This document shows positions 17,525 to 26,488 of a DNA stretch of 64,000 nucleotides, piece by piece (within the stretch, counting starts at the first letter, position 1; each line of letters opens with the position of its first letter). The position numbers were made by a program, and so were the translations under genes. Location of the stretch: contig JAPXOZ010000003.1 in the NCBI GenBank assembly GCA_033811195.1, positions 69,886-133,885 on the forward strand. The letters run 5' to 3'. The DNA is from Cacconaster sp033811195 (GTDB lineage Bacteria; Bacteroidota; Bacteroidia; Bacteroidales; UBA932). Below the pieces are notes generated by a model. It did no database searches and was not told the DNA's origin. It saw nothing but the letters and a program-made list of their open reading frames with translations.

Positions 17525-18961
17525 ATGAAGAGTGAAAAAGTCTTATCTTACTTCAAAGAGATAACCCGTATTCCGCGTGAATCAGGTCACGAAGAGCATA
17601 TTATAGCATATTTACAGGAGTTTGCTGCGTCACACAGCCTTGAATGCAAAACTGACAAAGTGGGTAATGTGCTAATTACCAAACAGGCTTCAAAAGGGTA
17701 TGAAAATAGCCCTACTGTTATTCTTCAGAGCCATTCCGATATGGTTTGCGAGAAAAATGCAGGCTCGACACATGATTTTAAAAAAGACCCTATTAAATAT
17801 GTCATTGAGGATGGATGGATGATTGCCAAGGAGACTACTTTGGGTGCCGATTGTGGTATAGGTATAGCAGCACAGCTCGCAATTCTTGAGGATAAATCGT
17901 TGGAGCATGGTAAGATTGAGGCTCTTTTTACAGTTGAAGAAGAGACCGGTTTGGATGGAGCAAAGGCATTGAAACCTGGATTCCTCACCGGTAATATTCT
18001 AATTAATCTTGACTCAGAGGATGAGGGTGAGCTCTTTGTCGGCTGCGCCGGTGGCATAGATACTACAGCTCTCTTCAAATACAAGCCAAAAAAGGCCGAT
18101 CCTTCCAAAGTCTTTACTCGCTTTACTGTACTCGGAGGTATGGGAGGTCACAGTGGTGACGATATTGATAAGGGGCGAGCTAATGCAGTGCAGCTCTTAG
18201 GTCGTTTCTTGAATCACTGTTTTGCAGAGTCCAAGATTGATCTTTGTTCCATTGATGGCGGTAACAAGCGCAACGCTATCGCCAGAGAGGCTACTGCAGT
18301 TGTTGCTATCCCTGTAAAGAGTGAAGATAAAGTTATTTCAATTTTCAACACATTTGCAGCTGAAATCAGGAGTGAGTATGCAGTAACCGATCCAGCTGTC
18401 AATGCAGTAGCGGAGCCGGTAGCTCAGGAGAAGAATGCCATTCCTACCGGAGTTGCCAAAAGACTGGTGGCTGCACTTGTGGCAGCTCCCCACGGAGTGC
18501 TTGCAATGAGTGCGGAGCTTAAGGGTCTGGTGGAAACTTCCTCTAACCTTGCATCTGTCAAGATGGGTAAAGGAAATACTATCCGTATTGGGTCTAGCCA
18601 ACGCAGCTCCATCAATTCTGCCCGAAGATTTGCGGGTGAACGCTTTGCCTCTGTTTTCCGGCTAGCCGGTGCCCAGGTTGCACATGAATCTGAATATCCC
18701 GGGTGGAAGCCCAATATGAATTCGCTTCTCAAGGATGTTTGTGTGGATGCTTATGTGCGTCTTTTCGGACAACAACCTGTAGTCAGAGCTATCCATGCCG
18801 GTCTTGAATGCGGTCTTTTCCTGGATACCTTTCCAAATCTGGATATGATCTCCTTTGGCCCCACTTTAAGGGGAGTTCATGCACCCGGAGAACGTCTGGA
18901 ACTTGCTTCACTTGACAAATTTTGGCTGCTGCTCCTCGAGGTACTCAGATCCATAAAGTAA
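17525..18961 (+). CDS. pepD: Aminoacyl-histidine dipeptidase (M20C)
   Basis: 478 residues, typical for PepD. Cytosolic dinuclear zinc peptidase acting on Xaa-His and other dipeptides. Metal and catalytic motifs: His70 and Asp72 in Q-S-H-S-D-M-V, Asp109 in L-G-A-D-C-G-I-G, Glu138/139 in V-E-E-E-T-G-L-D-G, and the D-S-E-D-E block. The G-H-S-G-D-D-I dimerisation motif and C-terminal H-A-G-L-E-C-G-L are present. rpe starts 10 bases after its stop. Confidence 0.93.
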   Translation: MKSEKVLSYFKEITRIPRESGHEEHIIAYLQEFAASHSLECKTDKVGNVLITKQASKGYENSPTVILQSHSDMVCEKNAGSTHDFKKDPIKYVIEDGWMIAKETTLGADCGIGIAAQLAILEDKSLEHGKIEALFTVEEETGLDGAKALKPGFLTGNILINLDSEDEGELFVGCAGGIDTTALFKYKPKKADPSKVFTRFTVLGGMGGHSGDDIDKGRANAVQLLGRFLNHCFAESKIDLCSIDGGNKRNAIAREATAVVAIPVKSEDKVISIFNTFAAEIRSEYAVTDPAVNAVAEPVAQEKNAIPTGVAKRLVAALVAAPHGVLAMSAELKGLVETSSNLASVKMGKGNTIRIGSSQRSSINSARRFAGERFASVFRLAGAQVAHESEYPGWKPNMNSLLKDVCVDAYVRLFGQQPVVRAIHAGLECGLFLDTFPNLDMISFGPTLRGVHAPGERLELASLDKFWLLLLEVLRSIK

Positions 18962-18971
18962 ATAAAGAGTT

Positions 18972-19628
18972 ATGTCACTGATTATCGCCCCTTCGATGCT
19001 TTCTGCAGATTTTGCACATCTGGCGGATGATATCCGGATGGTTAACGAGAGCGAAGCTGACTGGTTCCATCTGGATATAATGGATGGCCTCTTCGTGCCT
19101 AATATCTCCTATGGTTTTCCTGTTGTAAAGGCAATTGCTGCGCTTGCTGAAAAGCCTCTTGATGCCCACCTGATGATTATTAATCCTGACAGATATATAG
19201 ACCGTTTTGCGGAAGCGGGAGTGAGTTGGCTCACTGTTCATTATGAGGCCTGTACGCATCTCCACAGAACGGTTCAGCATATAAAAAATGCCGGTATGAA
19301 GGCAGGTGTTGCCATCAATCCCCATACTCCGGTATCTTGTCTTGAGGAGATTATCCCATATTGCGATTATATATTGGTGATGGCTGTCAATCCCGGGTTC
19401 GGAGGCCAGTCATTTATACCGACTACGGTGAACAAGGTGACAAAACTCTATGCCATGACTGCCAAGTTAAACCCTGATTGTATTATAGAGGTGGATGGTG
19501 GGGTCAATGATGCCAATATAGCCTCTCTGGCTGTCGCTGGAGCGAAAGCCTTTGTAGCGGGTCATTCTGTTTTCTCGGCAAAAGACCCTTCCGCTATGAT
19601 TACTAAATTACGTAACCAATCTCTTTAA
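18972..19628 (+). CDS. rpe: Ribulose-phosphate 3-epimerase
   Basis: TIM-barrel enzyme of the pentose phosphate pathway that interconverts ribulose-5-P and xylulose-5-P. 218 residues. Family signatures: I-A-P-S-M-L-S-A-D at the N-terminus, H-L-D-I-M-D-G-L-F-V-P-N, V-N-P-G-F-G-G-Q, and V-D-G-G-V-N. It follows pepD at 10 bases and overlaps convergent birA by 26 bases at the 3' end. Confidence 0.96.
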   Translation: MSLIIAPSMLSADFAHLADDIRMVNESEADWFHLDIMDGLFVPNISYGFPVVKAIAALAEKPLDAHLMIINPDRYIDRFAEAGVSWLTVHYEACTHLHRTVQHIKNAGMKAGVAINPHTPVSCLEEIIPYCDYILVMAVNPGFGGQSFIPTTVNKVTKLYAMTAKLNPDCIIEVDGGVNDANIASLAVAGAKAFVAGHSVFSAKDPSAMITKLRNQSL

Positions 19629-20343
19629 AGGCATAGGACCTGATCTCTCCGTCAGATGTTTCTACCTTTAGACGTGCTTGGCTATCCAGGCCGATAATAC
19701 TTGCTTCAAAACTATCTCCGGTGGCGCAATCAATATAGTTGTGGTATTCCCCTCTGCGATAAAGAAACGTAAGATAATCATTTTCGAGTTCTTGTGCCTT
19801 TCCTGAAATAGCTTTGACGTAGCGTTCGGCAATAGATGAGACAATATTGGGGAGCTCCCGCCGTATATCATATTCTTTGCCGGTTAGAAGTTTTAGGGAG
19901 GTAGGATTTGGCGCACTTGAGTCAAATTTTTCTTGATTGATGTTGATGCCGATGCCGGCGATACTGTATGCCAATTTGTCACATGAAATACCATTTTCAA
20001 TGAGGATGCCACTTATCTTCAGATCCTTATAATAGATATCATTAGGCCATTTGATACGGCACTCCACACCCTTTTCAGCCAAGTAGTCAACAATACCCAG
20101 AGCTACAGCTTCCGATATGACAAATTGATCTTTCGCTGCAATGTCCTCAGGTTTGAAAAGTATTGAGAATGTGAGGTTTTCGCCTCTTTTACTTTCCCAT
20201 CGGTTTCCTCTTTGACCTCTTCCGGCTGTCTGAAAATAGGCTGCATAGACAGTGAGGTTCTCAAGGTTGTGGCGATCATTTTGCAATTGTGTATTGGTGG
20301 AATCTGTCTCTTCAAACCATTTAATGTTGAGTGTGCCGATCAT
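19603..20343 (-). CDS. birA: Biotin--[acetyl-CoA-carboxylase] ligase
   Basis: Attaches biotin to carboxyl-carrier proteins. 246 residues. It begins directly with the catalytic domain; the N-terminal winged-helix DNA-binding domain of E. coli BirA is absent, so it is a monofunctional ligase. The biotinyl-AMP loop G-R-G-Q-R-G-N-R-W is at about 37-45, K-W-P-N-D at about 99-103, and I-S-G-I-L-I-E follows. Divergent from rsfS with 71 bases between the starts. Confidence 0.93.
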   Translation of the reverse strand: MIGTLNIKWFEETDSTNTQLQNDRHNLENLTVYAAYFQTAGRGQRGNRWESKRGENLTFSILFKPEDIAAKDQFVISEAVALGIVDYLAEKGVECRIKWPNDIYYKDLKISGILIENGISCDKLAYSIAGIGININQEKFDSSAPNPTSLKLLTGKEYDIRRELPNIVSSIAERYVKAISGKAQELENDYLTFLYRRGEYHNYIDCATGDSFEASIIGLDSQARLKVETSDGEIRSYAFKEIGYVI

Positions 20344-20382
20344 AAATCTCTTTATTATTATAGGTTGGCTAAAAATTTGCAG

Positions 20383-20390
20383 TATATTTG
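20383..20390 (+). promoter_or_regulatory. Predicted -7 element of the rsfS-ftsH-cdsA operon
   Basis: TATATTTG matches TAnnTTTG, 24 bases before the rsfS ATG at 20415. The -33 element is unclear. Confidence 0.45.
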
Positions 20391-20414
20391 TCGCACCAAG
20401 TTAGTAATTTTCAA

Positions 20415-20807
20415 ATGAAGAAAACCAAAGAAGTTAATAAAAGCGAGATTGAGACCAATCTCAATGATATAAATGTCATAGCCGATGCTATGATGGAGAA
20501 GAAGGGTAAAGATGTAATTTCCCTCGACCTGAGGCGTATCAACACTGCATTTACCGACCATTTTGTAATTTGTAATGCCGATTCTCCCATCCAGGTTGTT
20601 GCTATAAGCGACCATATTGAGGAGATGTTGGAGAAAAAATCGGACAGACCTGCAGTCAGGAAGCAGGGTAGGGAAAATGGCTTTTGGATTATTCTCGATT
20701 ATACAGATATTGTTGTCCACATTTTCAAGACAGAGCAGAGATTGTTTTACCGACTGGAGGATCTTTGGGCTGATGCTGTGAAAACTGTTTATGAGGAGGA
20801 GGTTTGA
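20415..20807 (+). CDS. rsfS: Ribosomal silencing factor RsfS
   Basis: 130 residues from the ATG at 20415; the TTG at 20388 overlaps the -7 element and is rejected. RsfS (Iojap/RsfA family) binds ribosomal protein L14 and blocks subunit joining when growth slows. The family core is visible: I-S-L-D-L-R-R-I, F-T-D-H-F-V-I-C-N-A-D-S, and the D-Y-T-D-I-V-V-H-I-F segment. It overlaps nothing but ends two bases before the ftsH start, with the ftsH ribosome-binding site inside its last codons. Confidence 0.92.
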   Translation: MKKTKEVNKSEIETNLNDINVIADAMMEKKGKDVISLDLRRINTAFTDHFVICNADSPIQVVAISDHIEEMLEKKSDRPAVRKQGRENGFWIILDYTDIVVHIFKTEQRLFYRLEDLWADAVKTVYEEEV

Positions 20808-20808
20808 T

Positions 20809-22761
20809 ATGGCTAATAAAACACGTAATACGCGCAATATAGGTAGCGGTAAACCCGGAAAGAGAAAAGCACCCAACTGGCTTTTCTGGTTTTATATTCT
20901 GCTTTTTGTGGGATTGGGTTATATGTTTCTCACAAGCAGCGGAGTTGAACCCATCAAGAAGGAATGGATTGAAGTAAAGGAAAATATTCTTCCCAGCGGA
21001 GATATAGATAAGGTAGTATATATTCGCAATGAGCGCAGAGGTGATATCTATATATCCAAGGATAGTATTTCCCAGTACAAAAATATTTTTGGAGGCAAGG
21101 AGCCAAAGTCTGGTCCCCATTTCTATTTCCTCGTTTCCGATAAATTTGATGCTGAGGTGGAACTTGAGGCAGCAAGAGAGTCACTCTCAGAGGGACGTAA
21201 GTTTGATGTGGTGGTGGATGAGAAACACAACTACTGGAGCAGAGCTCTGGAATGGCTGATGTTTCCCTTGCTTTTCATTCTAATGTGGTTCTTGATTTTC
21301 CGTCCGATGCGCAGCAACATGGGAGGTGGAGCGGGTGGCGGCATCTTTAATGTTGGAAAATCACAAGCCAAACTCTACGAAAAGGAAAATAATATTAAGA
21401 TTACCTTTAAAGATGTCGCAGGTCTGCAAGAGGCAAAAGTTGAAATAATGGAGATTGTGGATTTCCTCAAAAATCCCAAGAAATATACGGCCTTGGGTGG
21501 AAAGATTCCCAAAGGAGTGCTTCTTGTAGGTCCTCCGGGCACCGGAAAGACCCTTCTTGCCAAAGCTGTGGCAGGTGAAGCAAATGTTCCTTTCTTCTCA
21601 CTTTCAGGCTCTGACTTCGTCGAAATGTTTGTCGGTGTAGGAGCATCAAGAGTACGTGACCTCTTTAAACAGGCAAAGGAAAAGGCACCATGTATTGTAT
21701 TTATAGATGAAATCGATGCTGTGGGTCGTGCCAGGAGCAAAAATATAGGTTACTCATCAAATGACGAACGCGAGAACACTCTCAACCAGCTTCTTACCGA
21801 AATGGATGGCTTCGGTTCCAATTCCGGAGTCATAATCCTCGCTGCCACTAACAGGCCGGATATTCTCGACAATGCTTTGATGAGGGCAGGTCGTTTTGAC
21901 CGTCAGATACACTTGGATCTTCCGGAACTCAAGGAACGTCTTGAGATTTTCAAAGTGCATTTACGCAATCTTAAGCTGGTCAGTGGTTTTGATATAGACT
22001 TTCTTGCAAAGCAAACTCCCGGTTTTTCCGGTGCCGACATTGCTAACGTTTGTAACGAAGCAGCTCTGATTGCTGCTAGAAAAAACAAGGATTTTATCGA
22101 AAGAGAGGATTTCCTTGACGCAATTGACAGGATAGTCGGTGGTTTGGAGCGCAAGAGTAAAATCATTTCTCCCGAGGAAAAACGTACCATTGCATACCAT
22201 GAGGCTGGACACGCCACCGTAAGTTGGCTATTACCCAATGCCAATCCTCTGCTTAAAGTGACCATTATCCCTCGCGGACAATCACTTGGAGCAGCTTGGT
22301 ATCTACCTGACGAGCGTCATCTCACAACTAAAGAACAACTGAAGGATGAAATGGCCAGCACCATCGGAGGTCGTGTAGCTGAAGAGATCGTAAATGGAAA
22401 AATCTCTACCGGTGCGCTCTCGGATCTGGAGAAGCTAAGCAAACAGGCTTACGCAATGGTAACCTACTTTGGTATGAGTGATAAAGTGGGTAATGTCTCC
22501 TTCTACGACTCCAGCGGAAGAGCTGAAATAGCTCTTTCCAAGCCATATAGTGAAAAGACTGCGGAACTCATCGACTCTGAGGTTAAGAAACTTATTGATG
22601 AAGCTCACAAGACAGCAACCCGCATACTCACTGAAAATCGTGAAGGCTTTGAGCAACTCGCACAACTTCTTCTGGAGAAAGAAGTTATCTTCTCCGAGGA
22701 TCTTGAAAAGATATTTGGTCCCCGTAAAGGAGGGAAGGATCCCAATAAACTGTTTGATTAG
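20809..22761 (+). CDS. ftsH: ATP-dependent zinc metalloprotease FtsH
   Basis: Membrane-anchored AAA+ protease for membrane-protein quality control. About 650 residues from the ATG at 20809, chosen because GAGGAGGAGG (20793-20802) lies just upstream as a strong Shine-Dalgarno site, which is rare in this group; a further ATG at 20791 would put that site inside the gene. Two membrane helices (23-42 and 147-165) flank a periplasmic domain. Walker A is G-P-P-G-T-G-K-T (241-248), Walker B I-V-F-I-D-E-I-D (~296-303), and the zinc site H-E-A-G-H (464-468). cdsA starts three bases after its stop. Confidence 0.96.
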   Translation: MANKTRNTRNIGSGKPGKRKAPNWLFWFYILLFVGLGYMFLTSSGVEPIKKEWIEVKENILPSGDIDKVVYIRNERRGDIYISKDSISQYKNIFGGKEPKSGPHFYFLVSDKFDAEVELEAARESLSEGRKFDVVVDEKHNYWSRALEWLMFPLLFILMWFLIFRPMRSNMGGGAGGGIFNVGKSQAKLYEKENNIKITFKDVAGLQEAKVEIMEIVDFLKNPKKYTALGGKIPKGVLLVGPPGTGKTLLAKAVAGEANVPFFSLSGSDFVEMFVGVGASRVRDLFKQAKEKAPCIVFIDEIDAVGRARSKNIGYSSNDERENTLNQLLTEMDGFGSNSGVIILAATNRPDILDNALMRAGRFDRQIHLDLPELKERLEIFKVHLRNLKLVSGFDIDFLAKQTPGFSGADIANVCNEAALIAARKNKDFIEREDFLDAIDRIVGGLERKSKIISPEEKRTIAYHEAGHATVSWLLPNANPLLKVTIIPRGQSLGAAWYLPDERHLTTKEQLKDEMASTIGGRVAEEIVNGKISTGALSDLEKLSKQAYAMVTYFGMSDKVGNVSFYDSSGRAEIALSKPYSEKTAELIDSEVKKLIDEAHKTATRILTENREGFEQLAQLLLEKEVIFSEDLEKIFGPRKGGKDPNKLFD

Positions 22762-22764
22762 TCT

Positions 22765-23646
22765 ATGAGTTCCCTGTCAAAGCGCATCGTAAGCGGCATC
22801 ATCTTTTTTATAGTAGTCGCAGGAGCACTGATCTGCAGTTGTACTTTTCTCCCCCTAATGGTGGCCATAGGAGTGTTGATGATGGGTGAATACTACTCTA
22901 TGACTCTCGGTAAGCGCTTTTTCATAGAGCAGGTATTTATGATGATCGCTGCGACTTTGGCATTTGTGCTCTCCTTCCTTACATTTAAAATAGACCTTAA
23001 CTCCAAATACTTGCTATTGGTATTGATACCTTTGATCGCAACCTGCATCTCTTTCATTTATACTTCGACGAGAGATTTACGCAGATGTGAGACTGATGGA
23101 GGAGTATCTCATGACACGGTTAGTAGTATAGCGCATCTGATGATGCCGGCACTCTATATTGTCTCTCCATTGCTACTTGCACAGTTCCTTGTGTTTGGTG
23201 AGGGTGGTCTTTACACGCCATGGTTATTCCTGAGCGTTTTGATACTGATCTGGCTCAATGATGTCGGAGCATATATGTTCGGAATGCTGCTAGGTCAGCG
23301 TAAAAGCAGTTGTAAGCTCTTTCCGAGTGTTTCGCCAAAGAAGTCCTGGGCCGGATTTTTAGGAGGTACGCTTATAACCTTTGCAGTTGCAATCCTGCTC
23401 TATCTTGTAACCCGCAACTTGTCGCTTTTGCATATTTCCTGGTGGCATTGGCTGGTGATGGCGGCTATTGTCCTGGTTTTCGGTCTCTTTGGAGACCTGT
23501 TTGAGTCTTTGCTAAAGAGGGCTTGCAATGTCAAGGATTCAGGCAATATAATGCCGGGTCACGGAGGTCTTTTGGACCGTTTTGATGCAACTTTATTTGT
23601 CATACCTGTTATTGTGCTCTATCTCAAACTCGTTTGTGTTATTTGA
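22765..23646 (+). CDS. cdsA: Phosphatidate cytidylyltransferase
   Basis: Integral membrane enzyme that makes CDP-diacylglycerol from phosphatidic acid and CTP. 293 residues with about seven hydrophobic segments. The family signature near the C-terminus is intact (L-L-K-R-A-x4-K-D-S-G...P-G-H-G-G-L-L-D-R). K-K-S-W-A-G-F-L-G-G is at about 192-201. Directly coupled to ftsH upstream; psd, which acts later in the same pathway, lies 37 bases downstream with its own promoter. Confidence 0.94.
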   Translation: MSSLSKRIVSGIIFFIVVAGALICSCTFLPLMVAIGVLMMGEYYSMTLGKRFFIEQVFMMIAATLAFVLSFLTFKIDLNSKYLLLVLIPLIATCISFIYTSTRDLRRCETDGGVSHDTVSSIAHLMMPALYIVSPLLLAQFLVFGEGGLYTPWLFLSVLILIWLNDVGAYMFGMLLGQRKSSCKLFPSVSPKKSWAGFLGGTLITFAVAILLYLVTRNLSLLHISWWHWLVMAAIVLVFGLFGDLFESLLKRACNVKDSGNIMPGHGGLLDRFDATLFVIPVIVLYLKLVCVI

Positions 23647-23664
23647 GCGGATTTAATATCTTTG
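23633..23664 (+). promoter_or_regulatory. Predicted psd promoter inside the end of cdsA
   Basis: TTTG at 23633-23636, a 20-base spacer, TATCTTTG at 23657-23664. The -33 element is in the last codons of cdsA. The leader to the psd ATG at 23684 is short (about 15 bases). Confidence 0.55.
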
Positions 23665-23683
23665 GGTTCAAATTAATCCATAA

Positions 23684-24340
23684 ATGAGAATACACAAAGA
23701 AGGCCATACTATCATATTCGTCAATTTCCTAATCTGGGCAGTTATTGTCGTACTCTGTTTCGTTTTTTGTAAAAATGCGGTAGTAAATTGGACTGTGGTG
23801 GGTGTAGCACTCTTTATGTCGCTCTTCATGATGTGGTTTTTCAGGGTTCCCCTTCGAGAGGCGATTATCGATGATTCGCTGGTTATTTCTCCGGGAGATG
23901 GTAAAGTGGTCAATGTTAAAGAGGTTGAAGAGAATGAGTATTTTGGTGAAAAATGCCTCTGTATCTCAATTTTCCTTACCTTTTTCAATGTTCATATCAC
24001 ATGGTTTCCTGTAGGGGGTGTTGTGAAGTATTACAAATATCATCCCGGCAAATATATCTTCGCTTTCCATTCCAAGGCTTCTGAAAAAAATGAACGTACA
24101 ACCATTGCCATTCGTACATATTCAGGCAATGAAGTGATGTTTCGTCAGATTGCAGGTATTGTAGCCAGACGAGTTGTCTGCTATGCAAAAGAGAATGAGC
24201 ATTTTGGCCAAACTTCAGAGGCCGGTTTTATCAAATTCGGTTCCAGGCTTGATGTCTTCCTCCCTCTAGGTACTAAGATCCTTGTTAAAAAAGGGGACAA
24301 AGTTTCCGGTCAGACCTCAGTCTTAGCCAAGTTCACTTAA
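23684..24340 (+). CDS. psd: Phosphatidylserine decarboxylase (short form)
   Basis: Makes phosphatidylethanolamine. 218 residues, the archaeal/short-form length. Two N-terminal membrane helices (about 8-28 and 34-52) are followed by the decarboxylase core with S-P-G-D-G-K-V at about 69-75 and F-N-V-H-I-T at 101-106. The self-cleavage and pyruvoyl-forming site is Gly186-Ser187 in K-F-G-S-R. It follows cdsA, which supplies the CDP-diacylglycerol used to make phosphatidylserine. Two stop codons are adjacent: the TAA at 24338-24340 and the TAG that opens the heptad array. Confidence 0.94.
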   Translation: MRIHKEGHTIIFVNFLIWAVIVVLCFVFCKNAVVNWTVVGVALFMSLFMMWFFRVPLREAIIDDSLVISPGDGKVVNVKEVEENEYFGEKCLCISIFLTFFNVHITWFPVGGVVKYYKYHPGKYIFAFHSKASEKNERTTIAIRTYSGNEVMFRQIAGIVARRVVCYAKENEHFGQTSEAGFIKFGSRLDVFLPLGTKILVKKGDKVSGQTSVLAKFT

Positions 24341-24424
24341 TAGTTCTGAGTTTCGAGTTTTGAGTTTTTAGTATCGCAAGGTACGTGTTGCGGAGTACGT
24401 GTTACGAGGTGCGGGGTTATTGTG
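24341..24424 (+). repeat. Heptanucleotide repeat array after psd
   Basis: Twelve consecutive seven-base units in one register: TAGTTCT, GAGTTTC, two GAGTTTT, TAGTATC, GCAAGGT, ACGTGTT, GCGGAGT, ACGTGTT, ACGAGGT, GCGGGGT, TATTGTG. The first 18 bases are identical to the minus-strand sequence that starts at the corC stop codon (8191 down to 8174). Confidence 0.8.
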
Positions 24425-24445
24425 TGAGAAATATGTGAATAAAAT

Positions 24446-24517
24446 AATAATGGACAGAAGCTATTTAGGCCCTGTCCATTATTGTGTCTATCAAGCAGGA
24501 TGCCTCCAAAGCTTGAT
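24446..24517. other. Two stem-loops in the psd/susD gap
   Basis: A 12-bp perfect stem (AATAATGGACAG at 24446-24457 with CTGTCCATTATT at 24472-24483, 14-base loop) is followed by a 7-bp stem (ATCAAGC at 24490-24496 with GCTTGAT at 24511-24517). On the minus strand the first stem is followed by TTTTATTC, so it could be a terminator for susD read-through. They lie between the left and right heptad blocks of the same gap. Confidence 0.5.
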
Positions 24518-24543
24518 CTGTTATATTGATTTATTCATCTTAA

Positions 24544-24571
24544 ACCCGCAACCCGCAACGCGCATCTCGCA
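24544..24571. repeat. Short heptad block before the susD terminator
   Basis: Four seven-base units in register: ACCCGCA, ACCCGCA, ACGCGCA, TCTCGCA. On the minus strand they read TGCGGGT-like, related to the GGTTGCG units after lysA. Confidence 0.7.
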
Positions 24572-24573
24572 CC

Positions 24574-24603
24574 AAAAAAAATCACCCGTGAGGGTGATTT
24601 TTT
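24574..24603 (-). terminator. Rho-independent terminator of the susCD operon
   Basis: A symmetrical hairpin, A-run plus ATCACCC, loop GTGA, GGGTGAT plus T-run. It is flanked by A7 on one side and T7 on the other, so it can work on both strands. It ends four bases from the susD stop codon. Confidence 0.8.
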
Positions 24604-24606
24604 AAA

Positions 24607-26457
24607 TTACTGTTGATTGGAGTCCCACCATACTGGAATAGTCCATACATCGTCTACCGTGTTCCACATGGGTTTAGTCATATCTGCTCCCGGAACCTTT
24701 TCTCCAATTGCCTGGAGGTTGGTCTTATTGTAGTTGTACTCATGTGAAGAGTGCATCCAGCGACGAAGATGCTTGCCCATAGGAATAGCCTTGAGAGCAC
24801 CTGCGCTAACGTCATGGTAAGCAGGAATACCCCAGTTGAGGAAGAGTTTGGTGTCAAAGTCATAACGACGCATATCGTTCCAGATTTCAACCGAGAAATG
24901 CAATGCAAGACGTTTCTGGGTCAGAATCTTACCGAGTGTAAGATCTCCTGCTGTGCCGATACCTTTATTGAGGAAATTATTAATTTCAGCTGCAGTCATA
25001 GGTACGAATGAGGGACAATCGAGCAGACCCGGATCTTCTGCAACCCACTGATTGAGTTTGATGTTCATCTGATCAAAAGATGCCTTCACACCCTCTTTGT
25101 AAGCTGCGAATGCTCCACTCTTGTCTCCCTTATTGAATAGTACTTCAGCTTTGATAAAGCAGGCTTCTGCATAGGATCCCATATAGGTCGGAGACGAAAC
25201 TCTTGTGTAGAATGTACCTGATTCGCGAGAGCCGTCAACAGTCTTTCCAGCTCTTCTATATAGAAGGTCAGGGTTGGCTGCATAGCCCTTTGATGAAGAA
25301 GTAGCCTCTACATAATAGATGTCATTAGCACGTGCGGGGTTGTCACTTTGGATATACCATCCGCTGGTAGTACTGTAATTGGCACGGAGAGGACCACCCT
25401 GGAAGATAGGACAGTTCCCTGTCGTCATATCAACACCACGTGAGCGGCGCCAGTTCCCTGACCATTTCACATCAGCAGGAGGATTCGGTTTGGGATTTGC
25501 GTCATAAGCCCAAGGGAGAATCCTGTCAGCGCGGGGGTCTTCAACGCCGTAGCCGGCAAAATTGGTGAGATTGTCAAACAACATCTTGGTAGGCATATAA
25601 CCACTATTCATACCACTTACAGAGTAGAGAGGTGAGTAATCCACCGGCTCATTCCATCCGAGTACGTCGTGTGTTGTGCTGTTGTTGTCGGTATGGAAAA
25701 TCACCATGTCGTCATTTATGCTCTGGGGACCCTTAGCAAGTGCGTCTAGGATAGCTTGAGAGTCAAATTTGCCCTCTTTGTAGCTTCCTGCACCCTTCTT
25801 TATGAGTTTGTTAATGAAGCGTGCTTTAAGCAAGTTGCCCCATTTGATCCATTTCTGAGGATCACCGTTGCCCCAGTAGTCGCCAAGCGCGAGAGCAGGG
25901 GTAGTTGGGGCTTGAGATTTGGCCATAAGCTCCAGACCCTCATCGAGTTCCTGGAGACATCCGAGATAAATGGTTTTGCCGTCATCATATTCGGGGGTGG
26001 CATTCTCGCCTAACGCATCCGTATAGGGCATTTCACCATATAGGTCGGTCATCATCATGAAACCGTATGCACGAATAATCTTGAAAGCACCCATGTAGTG
26101 CCATGCTTCAGCCTCTTCGGCTCTTTTGTAGAGGTCGTTGAGGTTGCAGGCTGCACCCACAAACCACCACTGGTAGGGAGTAGTTGAAACACCTCCTACT
26201 GGATACCAGATTGACATGTTGAAGTAGGTACCACCGCCATTGTGTCTTGTCCAGTCACCCATTGACATACTTGTACGCCATGCAGCAAACTGCTGAGCAT
26301 GATTAGTATAGAACTCAATATGCGCAAGACGATTCTGGAACAAAGCACTCTCTGATGAAGGATTATCAGGGTCGGTGTTCACATTAAGCCACTCATTGCA
26401 GGATGCGAGGAGCATCACTAAGAGGAGTGACATTATTATTGATTTCAAATATTTCAT
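24607..26457 (-). CDS. SusD/RagB-family nutrient-binding outer-membrane lipoprotein
   Basis: About 616 residues from the ATG at 26457. This start is preferred to the ATG at 26478 because it places a lipoprotein signal peptide at once, with the lipobox cysteine at residue 20 (L-L-A-S-C-N). The first ~150 residues (N-V-N-T-D-P-D-N-P, W-W-F-V-G-A-A-C-N-L-N-D-L) and the helical middle look like the SusD_like (PF12771) branch rather than classical SusD. The protein would sit as a lid on the adjacent SusC barrel and bind the substrate. No glycosidase or peptidase is linked, so the ligand is unknown. It lies 11-31 bases downstream of susC, in one operon with it. Confidence 0.88.
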   Translation of the reverse strand: MKYLKSIIMSLLLVMLLASCNEWLNVNTDPDNPSSESALFQNRLAHIEFYTNHAQQFAAWRTSMSMGDWTRHNGGGTYFNMSIWYPVGGVSTTPYQWWFVGAACNLNDLYKRAEEAEAWHYMGAFKIIRAYGFMMMTDLYGEMPYTDALGENATPEYDDGKTIYLGCLQELDEGLELMAKSQAPTTPALALGDYWGNGDPQKWIKWGNLLKARFINKLIKKGAGSYKEGKFDSQAILDALAKGPQSINDDMVIFHTDNNSTTHDVLGWNEPVDYSPLYSVSGMNSGYMPTKMLFDNLTNFAGYGVEDPRADRILPWAYDANPKPNPPADVKWSGNWRRSRGVDMTTGNCPIFQGGPLRANYSTTSGWYIQSDNPARANDIYYVEATSSSKGYAANPDLLYRRAGKTVDGSRESGTFYTRVSSPTYMGSYAEACFIKAEVLFNKGDKSGAFAAYKEGVKASFDQMNIKLNQWVAEDPGLLDCPSFVPMTAAEINNFLNKGIGTAGDLTLGKILTQKRLALHFSVEIWNDMRRYDFDTKLFLNWGIPAYHDVSAGALKAIPMGKHLRRWMHSSHEYNYNKTNLQAIGEKVPGADMTKPMWNTVDDVWTIPVWWDSNQQ

Positions 26458-26488
26458 AATCTTACTGTTATTTATCATTGTCTATTTG

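Noticed and set aside
20358..20876. 172-residue minus-strand frame over rsfS
   Set aside because: Antisense of rsfS and the ftsH start; no motif, no promoter.
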